A DNA stretch of 64,000 nt from JBBWZH01 sp035544115 (GTDB taxonomy: Bacteria > Actinomycetota > Actinomycetes > Mycobacteriales > CADCTP01). A program made the translations under genes and the position numbers. Location: contig OY970235.1 in assembly GCA_963714145.1 (NCBI GenBank), positions 5,270,001 through 5,334,000 of the forward strand, given 5' to 3'. Shown one piece after another: positions 24,525-32,712 of the stretch. The notes under the pieces were generated by a model. It was not told where the DNA came from and ran no database searches. It saw nothing but the letters and a program-made list of their open reading frames with translations. Numbering within the stretch: the stretch's first letter is position 1; each line of letters begins with the position of its first letter.

Positions 24525-25334
24525 TCAGCCCTGGCGGTCGAGGAGGTGGCGGACGGCGGCCTCGGTGAGGCCGTCCTGCGGGCCGCCGAGGCGCTGCTCG
24601 AGCGCGGCGGCCTCGACCCGGAGCCAGCTGGCGATCTGGGTGCGGCGGTCGGCCTGCATCCGGGCCTCGACGGCGGCGACGCTGAGCGCGGCGACCGGGC
24701 GGCTCTTGCGGCCGAGCACCGGGACGCCGACCGCGCACATGCCGGGCAGGATCCGGCTGGCGTTGAAGGTGTAGCCGGCGTCGCGGCTGGTGGCGACCAG
24801 CTCGAGCAGAATCTCCCGGCTGAAGTCGCCGCGCTTGGCGGCCTCGTCGGCGTTGGCCTCGACCACCCGCGCCACCTCGTCGTCCGGTAGCCAGGCGAGC
24901 AGGGCGAGGCTGCCGGCGCCGACACCGAGCGGGCGCAGGTCGCCGACCGACAGGGTCAGCGTCTTGATCGGGTACGAGCCGACGACCCGGTCGACGCACA
25001 TCGCCGACAGTCCAGTTCGGACAGACAGGAACACGGTGTCGCCAGTGAGCTCGGCGAGCCGGCTCATCGACTCCTCGGCCAGCTCAGTCAACCCGAACCG
25101 GCGGGTGGCCGACATGCCCAGCGAGAACAGCCGGTAGCCGAGGTAGTAGCGGGAACTGGCCTCGTCCCGCTCGACGTAGCCGATCCGTTCGAGCGTGTTC
25201 AGGATCCGGTGCGCGGTGGACGACTGCAGCCCGGTCTCGGTGGCGATGTCGGTCATCCGCCGCCCGGTCTCGTCGCCGGCGGCCAACGCGGCCAGCACCG
25301 CCGCCACCCGCTCCACGACCTGGATCTGCTCCAT
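24525..25334 (-). CDS. IclR family regulator of the ThDP/aminotransferase locus
   Basis: A 269-residue regulator. The winged helix-turn-helix (about 10-70) contains RRMTDIATETGLQSSTAHRILNTLERIGYV, the IclR signature; the effector domain (about 85-260) includes DTVFLSVRTGLSAMCVDRV and GVGAGSLALLAWLP. ATG 25334 has GGGGAAGG six bases upstream; a GTG two codons earlier is less well placed. It is transcribed away from the operon starting at 25501. A promoter with a perfect inverted repeat directly downstream of its -10 box lies between them, so this protein is the probable repressor of that operon, responding to the substrate or a pathway product. Confidence 0.92.
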   Translation of the reverse strand: MEQIQVVERVAAVLAALAAGDETGRRMTDIATETGLQSSTAHRILNTLERIGYVERDEASSRYYLGYRLFSLGMSATRRFGLTELAEESMSRLAELTGDTVFLSVRTGLSAMCVDRVVGSYPIKTLTLSVGDLRPLGVGAGSLALLAWLPDDEVARVVEANADEAAKRGDFSREILLELVATSRDAGYTFNASRILPGMCAVGVPVLGRKSRPVAALSVAAVEARMQADRRTQIASWLRVEAAALEQRLGGPQDGLTEAAVRHLLDRQG

Positions 25335-25425
25335 CGGCACCTTCCCCCGGCTCGAACGGCGCTCCGCCCCTCCGGCGAAGCATGCCGGACGCCCGGCACC
25401 GCTCGTGCGGACGCAAAGCCGATGC

Positions 25426-25469
25426 TTGACGCCTTCTGACCGAATTCACTATGGTGGGAACAGTTCCCA
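25426..25469 (+). promoter_or_regulatory. Promoter and operator of the 25501-34085 operon
   Basis: TTGACG (25426-25431) and TATGGT (25450-25455) are 18 bases apart. The -10 box runs into TGGGAAC-A-GTTCCCA (25455-25469), a perfect 7-bp inverted repeat at the expected transcription start. This is a good repressor-site position for the divergent IclR protein. Confidence 0.6.
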
Positions 25470-25500
25470 TGATACGGGAAGAGATTCGGGGAGGCAAACG

Positions 25501-26328
25501 GTGCGCAGTCCGAGCCGGGGCGAGATCGTGGTGCTCGACAGCGCCACCGAGACCCGGCCGGGCCTGCGCGGATGCGTTCTGGTCACCGGGTCGCACGGCG
25601 GTCGCTACCCGGCCGAGCTGGTCGCCGCGGCCGGCGTCCGGGCGGCGGTGTTCAACGACGCCGGCGGCGGCCTGGCCGGCGCCGGTGTGGCCGGGCTCGG
25701 TTACCTGGCCGGCCTCGGCATCCCGGCGGCCGCGGTCGGGCACACCACCGCCCGGGTCGGCTTCGGGGCCGACGGGCTGACCGGCACGATCACCGAGGTC
25801 AACCCACCGGCCACGGCGCTGGGCTGCACGCCCGGGATGTCCGGCGCCGAGGTGGCCGGGTTGCTGGCGGCGGCGCCGCTGCGCGCGCCGGTGCCGGCCA
25901 GCGCCGAGCCGGCCCGGTTCGAACTGGCCGCCCGGGTGCGCGGCTTCGACTCGGCCTCGCTGGTCACGGCCGCCGATGTCACCTACTTCGCGGTCACCGG
26001 CTCGCACGGCGGGCTGCGCCGGGGCGACCCGGGCAGTGCCCTGCGGGCCCGCGCATTGGGTGCACTCTTCAACGACGCCTGCGGTGGCCGCGATCACGCC
26101 GGCACCAGCCGGCTGCCGGCGCTGGACGAGGTCGGCGTGCCGGCCGGCACCGTCTCCGGCCACACCGCGCGGATCGGCGATGCCCGATCCACCTACCAGG
26201 ACGGCATCATCTCGGCCGCGAATGCCACCGCGAGCGCCTGCGGCGGGGCGATCGGGATGACCGCCAACGAGTTCATCCAGGCCCTGCTCGCCGGCCTGCC
26301 GGCGGCGCACCCGGAGGCGTCCGGGTGA
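25501..26328 (+). CDS. Unknown protein with two tandem VTGSHGG domains
   Basis: A 275-residue soluble protein from GTG 25501, with GGGGAGG upstream. It has a clear internal duplication. Domain 1 (about 22-105) reads VLVTGSHGGRYPAELVAAAG, then VFNDAGGG and GIPAAAVGHTTARVG. Domain 2 (about 158-240) reads YFAVTGSHGGLRRGDPGSAL, then LFNDACGG and GVPAGTVSGHTARIGDARSTYQDG. Each copy keeps SHGG, FNDA-GG and GHT-AR-G, which look like an active site formed twice. No named family is recognised. The stop overlaps the next start as GTGA, so it is coupled to the ThDP enzyme. It may be an enzyme or lyase of the same pathway. Confidence 0.75.
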   Translation: MRSPSRGEIVVLDSATETRPGLRGCVLVTGSHGGRYPAELVAAAGVRAAVFNDAGGGLAGAGVAGLGYLAGLGIPAAAVGHTTARVGFGADGLTGTITEVNPPATALGCTPGMSGAEVAGLLAAAPLRAPVPASAEPARFELAARVRGFDSASLVTAADVTYFAVTGSHGGLRRGDPGSALRARALGALFNDACGGRDHAGTSRLPALDEVGVPAGTVSGHTARIGDARSTYQDGIISAANATASACGGAIGMTANEFIQALLAGLPAAHPEASG

Positions 26329-28154
26329 CCGGAACCGGCACGACGACGATGACCGGCGGCCTGGCCCTGGCGATGATGCTGCGGGCGGCGAAGGCCGGCC
26401 CGATGTTCGGCATGGCCGGGTTCCAGTTGCTGCCGTTCTACGAGGGCGTCCGGCTGCTCGGGCTGGAACACCACCTGATCAACGACGAGCGGTCCGGGGC
26501 GTTCGCCGCCGACGCGTACGCCCGGATGACCGGCCGGCCCGGCATCTGCGACGCCACCCTGGGCCCGGGCGCGACGAACCTGGCTACCGCACTGGTCGAG
26601 TCGCTGAACGCCGGGGTGCCGCTGATCGCGATCACCGGCGACGCGCACCGCGGCCACGCCGGCCGGAACATGACGCAGGAGGCCCGGCAGGTGGAGATCC
26701 TGCGGCCGGCGGTGAAGGAACTGCTGCGGATCGAGACGCCGGCGCGCATCCCGGAACTGGTCCGGCGCGCGTTCGCGCTGGCGACCGCCGGCCGGCCGGG
26801 CCCGGTGCTGCTGGACATCCCGGAGGACGTGGCGCACGCCGAACACGACTACCCGGACACTGAGTTCACTGTGGACGGTGCGGGGCTGGCGGTCCCGTCC
26901 CGACGGTCCCGGCCGGCCGCGGCCGACGTGGCCGCGGCGGCGGCGCTGCTGGCCGGCGCGCGGCGGCCGCTGATCCTGGCCGGCGGCGGCGTGCACCTGT
27001 CCGGCGCGTCCGCGGTGCTGCAACGGTTCGCCGAGCGGCACCGCATCCCGGTCGCGCACACGCTGTCCGGCAAGGGCGCGATCGCCTGCACGCACCCGCT
27101 CTCGGTCGGCCTGTTCGGCCGCTACAGCCGGTACGCCAACGAGCTGATCGAGACGTCCGACTGCCTGCTGGTGGTCGGCTGCAAGCTCGGCGAGGTGGCC
27201 ACCCGGCGCTACCAGCTGCCCCGGCCCGGCACGCCGGTGATCCACCTGGACATCCTGGCCGAGGAGATCGGCCGCTGGCTGCGCACCGACGTCGGGCTGT
27301 GCGGGGACGCCGGCGCGGGCCTGGCCGACCTGGACGCCGCGCTGAGCCCCGGTGCCGCCCCGCCGGCTGAGGCGGGCCCACCGGTCGGCACCGCGGCCCC
27401 GGCGGGGCGGGCCGGGCAGCCGGCCGGCAGTGCCGGCCGGGACGGCTACCTGGCCGAGATCGACGGCCGGCGCGCGGGCTGGGCCCGCGCCGCGGCCGAC
27501 CGCTACCGCAGCGACGAACGGCCGATCTCGCTGGCCCGGCTGGTGCACGAGCTGAACGAGACGCTGCCGGCGGACGCGGTACTGGTCAGCGACGGCGGCT
27601 TCGCCGCGCACTGGACCGGCCTGCTCTACGACACCAAGGTGCCGGGCCGGTCGTACGTGACCGACCGCGGGTTCGCCTCGATCGGCTACGGGCTGCCCGG
27701 CGCGCTCGGCGCCTGGCTCGGCGTCCGGTCGGCCGGCGGCGGATCGGCCGGCGGTCGCCGGCCGGTGGTGAGCGTGACCGGCGACGGCGGGCTGAACATG
27801 TCGCTCGGCGACCTGGAGACGGCCCGCCGGATCGGTGCCGACTTCACCGCGATCGTGGTCAACAACGCGGCGTCCGGCTACGTGAAAGCGCTGCAGCACG
27901 CGGTGTTCGGCGCCGGTAGCTACCAGTCCAGCGACCTGTCCGAAGTGGACTATGCGGCGGTGGCCCGGGCGCTGGGCTGCAACGGCATCCGGGTGGAGGA
28001 TCCGGCCGAGCTGGCGACCGCGCTGCGGGCCGGGCTGGCCACCGAGGGTGTGCCGACCGTGCTGGACGTGGTGGTCACCCGGGATCCGGCCCGGATGCTG
28101 CCCGGGATCGACAACCGGACGTTGACCGTGCAGGCCGGTGACCGCCCGGCCTGA
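26325..28154 (+). CDS. Thiamine diphosphate-dependent enzyme (acetolactate synthase-like)
   Basis: A 609-residue enzyme with the three-domain ThDP layout. The N-terminal PYR domain has INDERSGAFAADAYARMTGRPG (about 45-68), where Glu is the catalytic residue that activates the cofactor. The central Rossmann-like domain (about 195-340) is followed by a low-complexity Gly/Ala/Pro linker near 350. The C-terminal PP domain has VSVTGDGGLNMSLGDLETARR and VVNNAASGYVKAL, fitting the GDG-x(25-30)-NN ThDP/Mg motif. Relatives include acetolactate synthase, sulfoacetaldehyde acetyltransferase and glyoxylate carboligase; I cannot choose among them. GTG 26325 overlaps the stop of the tandem-domain protein. 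Probably a carboligase or decarboxylase acting on an imported amine-derived aldehyde or keto acid. Confidence 0.85.
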   Translation: MTGTGTTTMTGGLALAMMLRAAKAGPMFGMAGFQLLPFYEGVRLLGLEHHLINDERSGAFAADAYARMTGRPGICDATLGPGATNLATALVESLNAGVPLIAITGDAHRGHAGRNMTQEARQVEILRPAVKELLRIETPARIPELVRRAFALATAGRPGPVLLDIPEDVAHAEHDYPDTEFTVDGAGLAVPSRRSRPAAADVAAAAALLAGARRPLILAGGGVHLSGASAVLQRFAERHRIPVAHTLSGKGAIACTHPLSVGLFGRYSRYANELIETSDCLLVVGCKLGEVATRRYQLPRPGTPVIHLDILAEEIGRWLRTDVGLCGDAGAGLADLDAALSPGAAPPAEAGPPVGTAAPAGRAGQPAGSAGRDGYLAEIDGRRAGWARAAADRYRSDERPISLARLVHELNETLPADAVLVSDGGFAAHWTGLLYDTKVPGRSYVTDRGFASIGYGLPGALGAWLGVRSAGGGSAGGRRPVVSVTGDGGLNMSLGDLETARRIGADFTAIVVNNAASGYVKALQHAVFGAGSYQSSDLSEVDYAAVARALGCNGIRVEDPAELATALRAGLATEGVPTVLDVVVTRDPARMLPGIDNRTLTVQAGDRPA

Positions 28155-28212
28155 TCGGCCGGCGGCTGGTCCGCCGGTCCGGACCGGACCGGCACGAGAG
28201 GGGAGCAAGGCG

Positions 28213-29895
28213 ATGCCAGCCAATCGCAAGTGGACGGCCGTCGGGGCGGCCGGGCGCGGCCGGAAGGGGCGACCCGCGGCGGTCGCGCTGGCCCTGCCGG
28301 CGCTCGTCCTGGCCGGCTGTACCGGCGCCAACGACGTGACGAAGAGCGACGCGAGCTCCGGCGGCATCCTGCGGATGGGCGTGTTCGCCGAGAACATCCA
28401 GACGCTCGACCCGCACCAGGCGACCTCCGGCACCGACCGGCAGATCGTCGGCCGGATCTTCAACGGGCTGGTGCGGTTCAGGCCCGGCGACTTCACCGCA
28501 CCGGTGGAACCGGACCTGGCCACCGCGGTGCCGGAGCCGAAGACCAACCCGGACGGCACCCAGACCTGGACGTTCGCCCTGCGGGCCGGGGTGAAGTGCC
28601 AGGCCGGCCCGAAGTCGCCGGCCTACGACCTGACCGCCGACGACGTCGTCTACTCCTACCAGCGCAGCGGCAACGCGGACACCAGCGCGTTCGCCAGCGA
28701 CCACGGCGACTGGAAGTCGGTCACCGCGGTAGACCCGCGCACGGTCGCGATCACGCTGACGGCGCCCTCGTCCAAGGCGGTGTTCCTGCCCAAGGTGGCC
28801 GCGTACGCCGGTGGCTTCGTGGTCTGCAAGAAGGCGGTCCAGGCCGAGGGTGACAAGGAGTTCGCCACCCACCCGGTCGGCACCGGCCCGTTCGTGATGG
28901 GCGAGTACAAGCCCGGTGACGGCGTCTCGCTCACCCCGAATGCCGACTACTTCCGCGGCAAGCCGAAGCTGACCGGGGTCAAGTTCCGCTTCCTGCCCGA
29001 CGACACCACCCGCGACCTGGCCCTGGACAGCGGCGAGGTGGACCTGATCTGGGGCCAGCCGGAGCAGCAGTGGCTGGACCGCACCGACGCCAAGGACGGC
29101 ATCACCGCGGTCGCCTTCCCGGTCGAGGGCACGGTCATGATCAGCCTCCGGATGGACAAGCCGCCGTTCAACGACAAGCGGGTGCGCGAGGCGGTCGTGC
29201 ACGCGATCGACCGCAAGCAGCACACCGCCATCGGCGGGGACAAGGTCGCCACCGCGATCTGGTCGATCGTCAACGCGGCCGGTGTCCAGGGTGGACTGTC
29301 CGAAGCGGACACCAAGGCGGCCGGGCTGGACCTGGGCTACGACCCGGACGAGTCGCGCCGGCTGCTGGCCGACGCCGGGCACGCGCACGACATCAAGTTC
29401 GACGTGGTCTCCTCGACGCTGGCCGTCTACAAGAACAACTACCAGATCCTGCAGTCCGAACTGGCCGCCGTCGGCATCACCATGACGATCAAGTCGGTGG
29501 ACCACCCGACCATGCACACGCTGATCCGCAAAGGGCAGAACGCGCTCACCGTCTACGACGCGCCGCGGCCGACCATGGACGTGCTGCTCACCCAGTTCGT
29601 CAACAGCGCGTCCGTTGTGGTCGGTGGCTCGGCGCCGGTGACCAACTTCTCCTTCTACCGCAACCGCGACGTCGACGGCTGGCTGGGCCAGGCCCGGGCC
29701 GCGAGTGACCCGGCCGCGCAGGCCGAGCTCTGGCGCAAGGTCAACCGGCAGGTGCTCGCCGACGCCGCGGTGATCCCGCTCTACGTCGGCGCGAACACCT
29801 TCGCCTACCGGGACAACGTGGCTCCGGCGTTCAAGCTGGTGGCCACGATCGACAACTCCTGGCCGATCGACGAGACGACCGCCTTCACCAGCTAG
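28213..29895 (+). CDS. ABC importer solute-binding lipoprotein, family 5 (peptide/nickel type)
   Basis: A 560-residue lipoprotein. The signal peptide ends in a lipobox LVLAGC at about residues 30-36. Family 5 landmarks are NIQTLDPHQATSGTDRQIVGRIFNGLV near 60, DLTADDVVYSYQR near 140, HPVGTGPFVMGEYKPGDGVSL near 220 and PPFNDKRVREAVVHAIDRKQ near 320. ATG 28213 follows GGGGAG. This class binds oligopeptides, opines, heme, glutathione or nickel; ligand choice cannot be read from sequence. Two permeases follow directly. No ATPase is encoded in the locus, so the importer must borrow one. Confidence 0.92.
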   Translation: MPANRKWTAVGAAGRGRKGRPAAVALALPALVLAGCTGANDVTKSDASSGGILRMGVFAENIQTLDPHQATSGTDRQIVGRIFNGLVRFRPGDFTAPVEPDLATAVPEPKTNPDGTQTWTFALRAGVKCQAGPKSPAYDLTADDVVYSYQRSGNADTSAFASDHGDWKSVTAVDPRTVAITLTAPSSKAVFLPKVAAYAGGFVVCKKAVQAEGDKEFATHPVGTGPFVMGEYKPGDGVSLTPNADYFRGKPKLTGVKFRFLPDDTTRDLALDSGEVDLIWGQPEQQWLDRTDAKDGITAVAFPVEGTVMISLRMDKPPFNDKRVREAVVHAIDRKQHTAIGGDKVATAIWSIVNAAGVQGGLSEADTKAAGLDLGYDPDESRRLLADAGHAHDIKFDVVSSTLAVYKNNYQILQSELAAVGITMTIKSVDHPTMHTLIRKGQNALTVYDAPRPTMDVLLTQFVNSASVVVGGSAPVTNFSFYRNRDVDGWLGQARAASDPAAQAELWRKVNRQVLADAAVIPLYVGANTFAYRDNVAPAFKLVATIDNSWPIDETTAFTS

Positions 29896-29960
29896 ACCGC
29901 CCGGCGGGTGCGCGGGGCGCCGGCCTCGCGCACCCGGTTCCCCATGCCCGGAGGCCGCCC

Positions 29961-30905
29961 GTGGCCAGCTACGCGCTGCGCCGGATCGCACTCGCGATCC
30001 CGACCCTGCTCGTCGTGCTGACGATCGTGTTCTGCCTGGTCCGGTTCGCCCCCGGCGACCCGGCGACGGCCGCGCTCGGCCCGGACGCATCGGCCGACGC
30101 GATCGCGGCCGCCCGGCAGCGGATGGGGTTGACCGAGCCGCTGCTGCACCAGTACGGGAGCTACCTCGGCGGGCTGGCACACGGCGACCTGGGCCGGTCG
30201 CTGATCTCCGGCCGGCCGATCGCCGCGGATCTCTTCGCGTCGCTGCCGCACACGATCGAACTGACCCTGGCGGCGTTGCTGATCGGCCTGGTGACCGGGC
30301 TCCCGCTCGCGCTGTGGGCGGCGATGCGCCGGAATGAGTGGCCTGATTACCTCGGCCGGATCGTGTCCCTGGTCGGCCTCTCGTTCCCCGCCTTCCACCT
30401 GGGCATCCTGATGATCCTGCTGTTCTCGATCAAGCTGCACTGGCTGCCGATCACCGGTGCCGGCGCGTTCGACGACCCGGTCGACAACCTGCGGCACCTG
30501 GTGCTGCCGGCGGTGTCACTCGGCCTGGTCGGCACCGCGTACGTGGCCCGGGTGGCCCGCTCGACCGTGCTCAAGGTCAAGGAGGAGGACTTCATCCGAG
30601 CCGTCCGCGCGAAGGGGCTGCGGCCGAGCCAGGTCACCTACCGGCACACGCTGCGCTCCGCGCTCATCCCGGTCACCTCGCTGCTCGGCGTCTTCAGCAT
30701 CACGTTGCTCGGCAGCGCGGTCACCACCGAGCTGGTGTTCGCCCGGCCGGGCATCGGCCGGATGCTGGTGCAGGCCACGCTGGAACGCGACTACAACGTC
30801 ATCCAGTCGGTGATGAGCGTGGTGGCGGTCATGGTCGTGATCGTCAACCTCGGCACCGATCTCGCCTACGGCTTCCTCGACCCGAGGGTTCGCCATGCCC
30901 GATGA
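29961..30905 (+). CDS. ABC importer permease, DppB/OppB type
   Basis: A 314-residue inner-membrane permease with six predicted helices. It opens YALRRIALAIPTLLVVLTIVF and has the family signature RMGLTEPLLHQYGSYLGGLAHGDLG near 55. The cytosolic ATPase-contact (EAA) loop is VKEEDFIRAVRAKGL near 210, followed by FARPGIGRMLV. GTG 29961 follows GGAGG. It overlaps the start of the next permease by 11 bases (30895-30905). Confidence 0.93.
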   Translation: MASYALRRIALAIPTLLVVLTIVFCLVRFAPGDPATAALGPDASADAIAAARQRMGLTEPLLHQYGSYLGGLAHGDLGRSLISGRPIAADLFASLPHTIELTLAALLIGLVTGLPLALWAAMRRNEWPDYLGRIVSLVGLSFPAFHLGILMILLFSIKLHWLPITGAGAFDDPVDNLRHLVLPAVSLGLVGTAYVARVARSTVLKVKEEDFIRAVRAKGLRPSQVTYRHTLRSALIPVTSLLGVFSITLLGSAVTTELVFARPGIGRMLVQATLERDYNVIQSVMSVVAVMVVIVNLGTDLAYGFLDPRVRHAR

Positions 30906-31812
30906 GACCAGCCTCGCGGTCGCGACGCTGAGCCGGCCCGGCATGGGCCCGGTCGGCCCGGTCCGGCCGCCGTGGTCCCGGCGGCGGGCGGCGGTCAGGG
31001 CGTTCACCCGCAACCGGCTGAGCCTGATCGGGCTGGGCCTCGCCGCGCTGCTGGCGATCGTGGCGCTGGCCGCGCCACTGCTGGCCCCGGACGACCCGAT
31101 CAAGCAGGCGGTCACCGAGCGGCTGGCCGCGCCGAGCGGCCAGCACTGGTTCGGCACCGACAACTTCGGCCGGGACATCTTCTCCCGGGTGCTCTACGGC
31201 ACCCGCATCTCGCTGCTGGTCGGGCTCAGCTCGGTCCTCCTCGGCGGGGTGATCGGCTCGCTGCTCGGGCTGATCGCCGGCTTCCGCGGCGGCTGGACCG
31301 AGCGCTGCATCATGCAGGTGATGGACGTGCTGCTCGCCTTCCCGGACCTGATCACCGGCCTGGTGGTGATGGCGGTGCTGGGCGGCGGGCTGCGCAACCT
31401 GATCATCGCGATCGCCATCTCGATCGTGCCGCGGTTCGCCCGGTTCGCGCACGCGCCCACGCTCAGCGAGCGGCAGAAGGACTACGTGACCGCGGCCGAG
31501 GCGCTCGGCGCGTCCGACCGGCGGATCATGCTGCGGCACGTCCGGCCGAACATCTCCGGCGAACTGCTGGTGCTGGCCAGCCTCTGGATCGCCACCGCGA
31601 TCCGGATCGAGGCCAACCTGAGCTTCGTCGGCCTCGGGGTCGCGCCGCCGACCGCGACCTGGGGCCAGATGATCCGGGACGGGTTGGTCTACATCCAGGC
31701 GGCGCCGCTGTTCTCGCTGGTGCCGGGCCTGGCCGTCTTCGTCACCGTGCTCGCGTTCAACCTGCTCGGCGACGGCCTGTCCGACGCCTTCGACCCGCGC
31801 CGCCCACAGTGA
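30895..31812 (+). CDS. ABC importer permease, DppC/OppC type
   Basis: A 305-residue permease. It has a cytosolic proline-rich N-terminus, a first helix (LSLIGLGLAALLAIVALAAP), the OppC signature HWFGTDNFGRDIFSRVLYGTRISL near 90 and the EAA loop QKDYVTAAEALGASDRRIMLRH near 200. It partners the DppB-type permease. In most such operons two ATPase genes (dppD, dppF) follow, but here the next genes are aminotransferases. Confidence 0.93.
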   Translation: MPDETSLAVATLSRPGMGPVGPVRPPWSRRRAAVRAFTRNRLSLIGLGLAALLAIVALAAPLLAPDDPIKQAVTERLAAPSGQHWFGTDNFGRDIFSRVLYGTRISLLVGLSSVLLGGVIGSLLGLIAGFRGGWTERCIMQVMDVLLAFPDLITGLVVMAVLGGGLRNLIIAIAISIVPRFARFAHAPTLSERQKDYVTAAEALGASDRRIMLRHVRPNISGELLVLASLWIATAIRIEANLSFVGLGVAPPTATWGQMIRDGLVYIQAAPLFSLVPGLAVFVTVLAFNLLGDGLSDAFDPRRPQ

Positions 31813-31851
31813 CCCGCTGGCCCCGGCCAGTGCCGCGACCCCGGAGCTGAC

Positions 31852-32712
31852 ATGACTGAGACGATCGTCTCGATGAACGGGACGCTGGTCCTCGACGGCT
31901 CGGCCAGCCTGCCGGTGCTGGACCACGCGGTGCTCTACGGCGACGGCCTGTTCGATACGGTCGTCGCGCACCAGGGCGCGATCTTCAAGCTGGCCGAGCA
32001 CCTGGACCGCTGCTACCGCGGCATGCGGGTGCTCCGGCTGGAGCTGCCGGTGCCCCGGGAAACCCTGGTGGCGTGGATCCAGGCCACCACCGACGCCTGC
32101 CGCGGCGAGTACGTCTATACGAAGTGGATAGTCACCCGGGGCAGCAACGGCACCCCGTTGATGGACCCGCGCGGCTGCCGCCCGAACGTCATCGTGCTGG
32201 CCCGGCCGTACCCGCGCCGCGACTACGGCGGGGGCGCCGGCGTCCGGCTGAAGACGGTGGCGATCCGGCGCCCGCCGAGCATCGCCGCGGACGCCCGGAT
32301 CAAGAGCCTGAACTACCTGAACCTGGTGCTGGCGAAACTGGAGGCACAGTCGGCCGGCGCGGACGAGGCGCTGCTGCTGGACACCGACGGGCACGTCTGC
32401 GAAGCCCCCGGCTTCAACGTGTTCGCGATCCGCGGCGACCAGCTGGTGACGCCCCGGTCCTGCGTGCTGGAAGGGGTGACCCGGGCGGTGGTGCTGGCGA
32501 TGGCCGGCGCGCACGGGCTGAGCCCGGCCGTCACCGACCTCGAGCTGTACGACCTCTACACCGCGGACGAGGTGTTCCTCACCTCGACCGCCGGCGGGGT
32601 ACTCCCGGTGTCCACTGTGGACGGTATCGGCATCGGCGCGGGTACCGGGCCGCGGACCAGGGCGCTGGCCGGCGCGTACTGGGGCCTGGTCCGCGGAGCA
32701 CTGGCCCGGTGA
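31852..32712 (+). CDS. PLP-dependent aminotransferase, class IV
   Basis: A 286-residue enzyme of the branched-chain/D-amino acid aminotransferase and aminodeoxychorismate lyase fold. It has DHAVLYGDGLFDTVVAHQG (about 26-44), the PLP lysine in DARIKSLNYLNLVLAK (about 150-165), EAPGFNVFAI near 190 (fits the class IV EGPGFNVF signature) and EVFLTSTAGGVLPV near 245. The acceptor and donor are unknown. It begins 39 bases after the permease gene, and its stop overlaps the start of the class III aminotransferase as GTGA. It probably handles an amino compound brought in by the importer. Confidence 0.9.
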   Translation: MTETIVSMNGTLVLDGSASLPVLDHAVLYGDGLFDTVVAHQGAIFKLAEHLDRCYRGMRVLRLELPVPRETLVAWIQATTDACRGEYVYTKWIVTRGSNGTPLMDPRGCRPNVIVLARPYPRRDYGGGAGVRLKTVAIRRPPSIAADARIKSLNYLNLVLAKLEAQSAGADEALLLDTDGHVCEAPGFNVFAIRGDQLVTPRSCVLEGVTRAVVLAMAGAHGLSPAVTDLELYDLYTADEVFLTSTAGGVLPVSTVDGIGIGAGTGPRTRALAGAYWGLVRGALAR

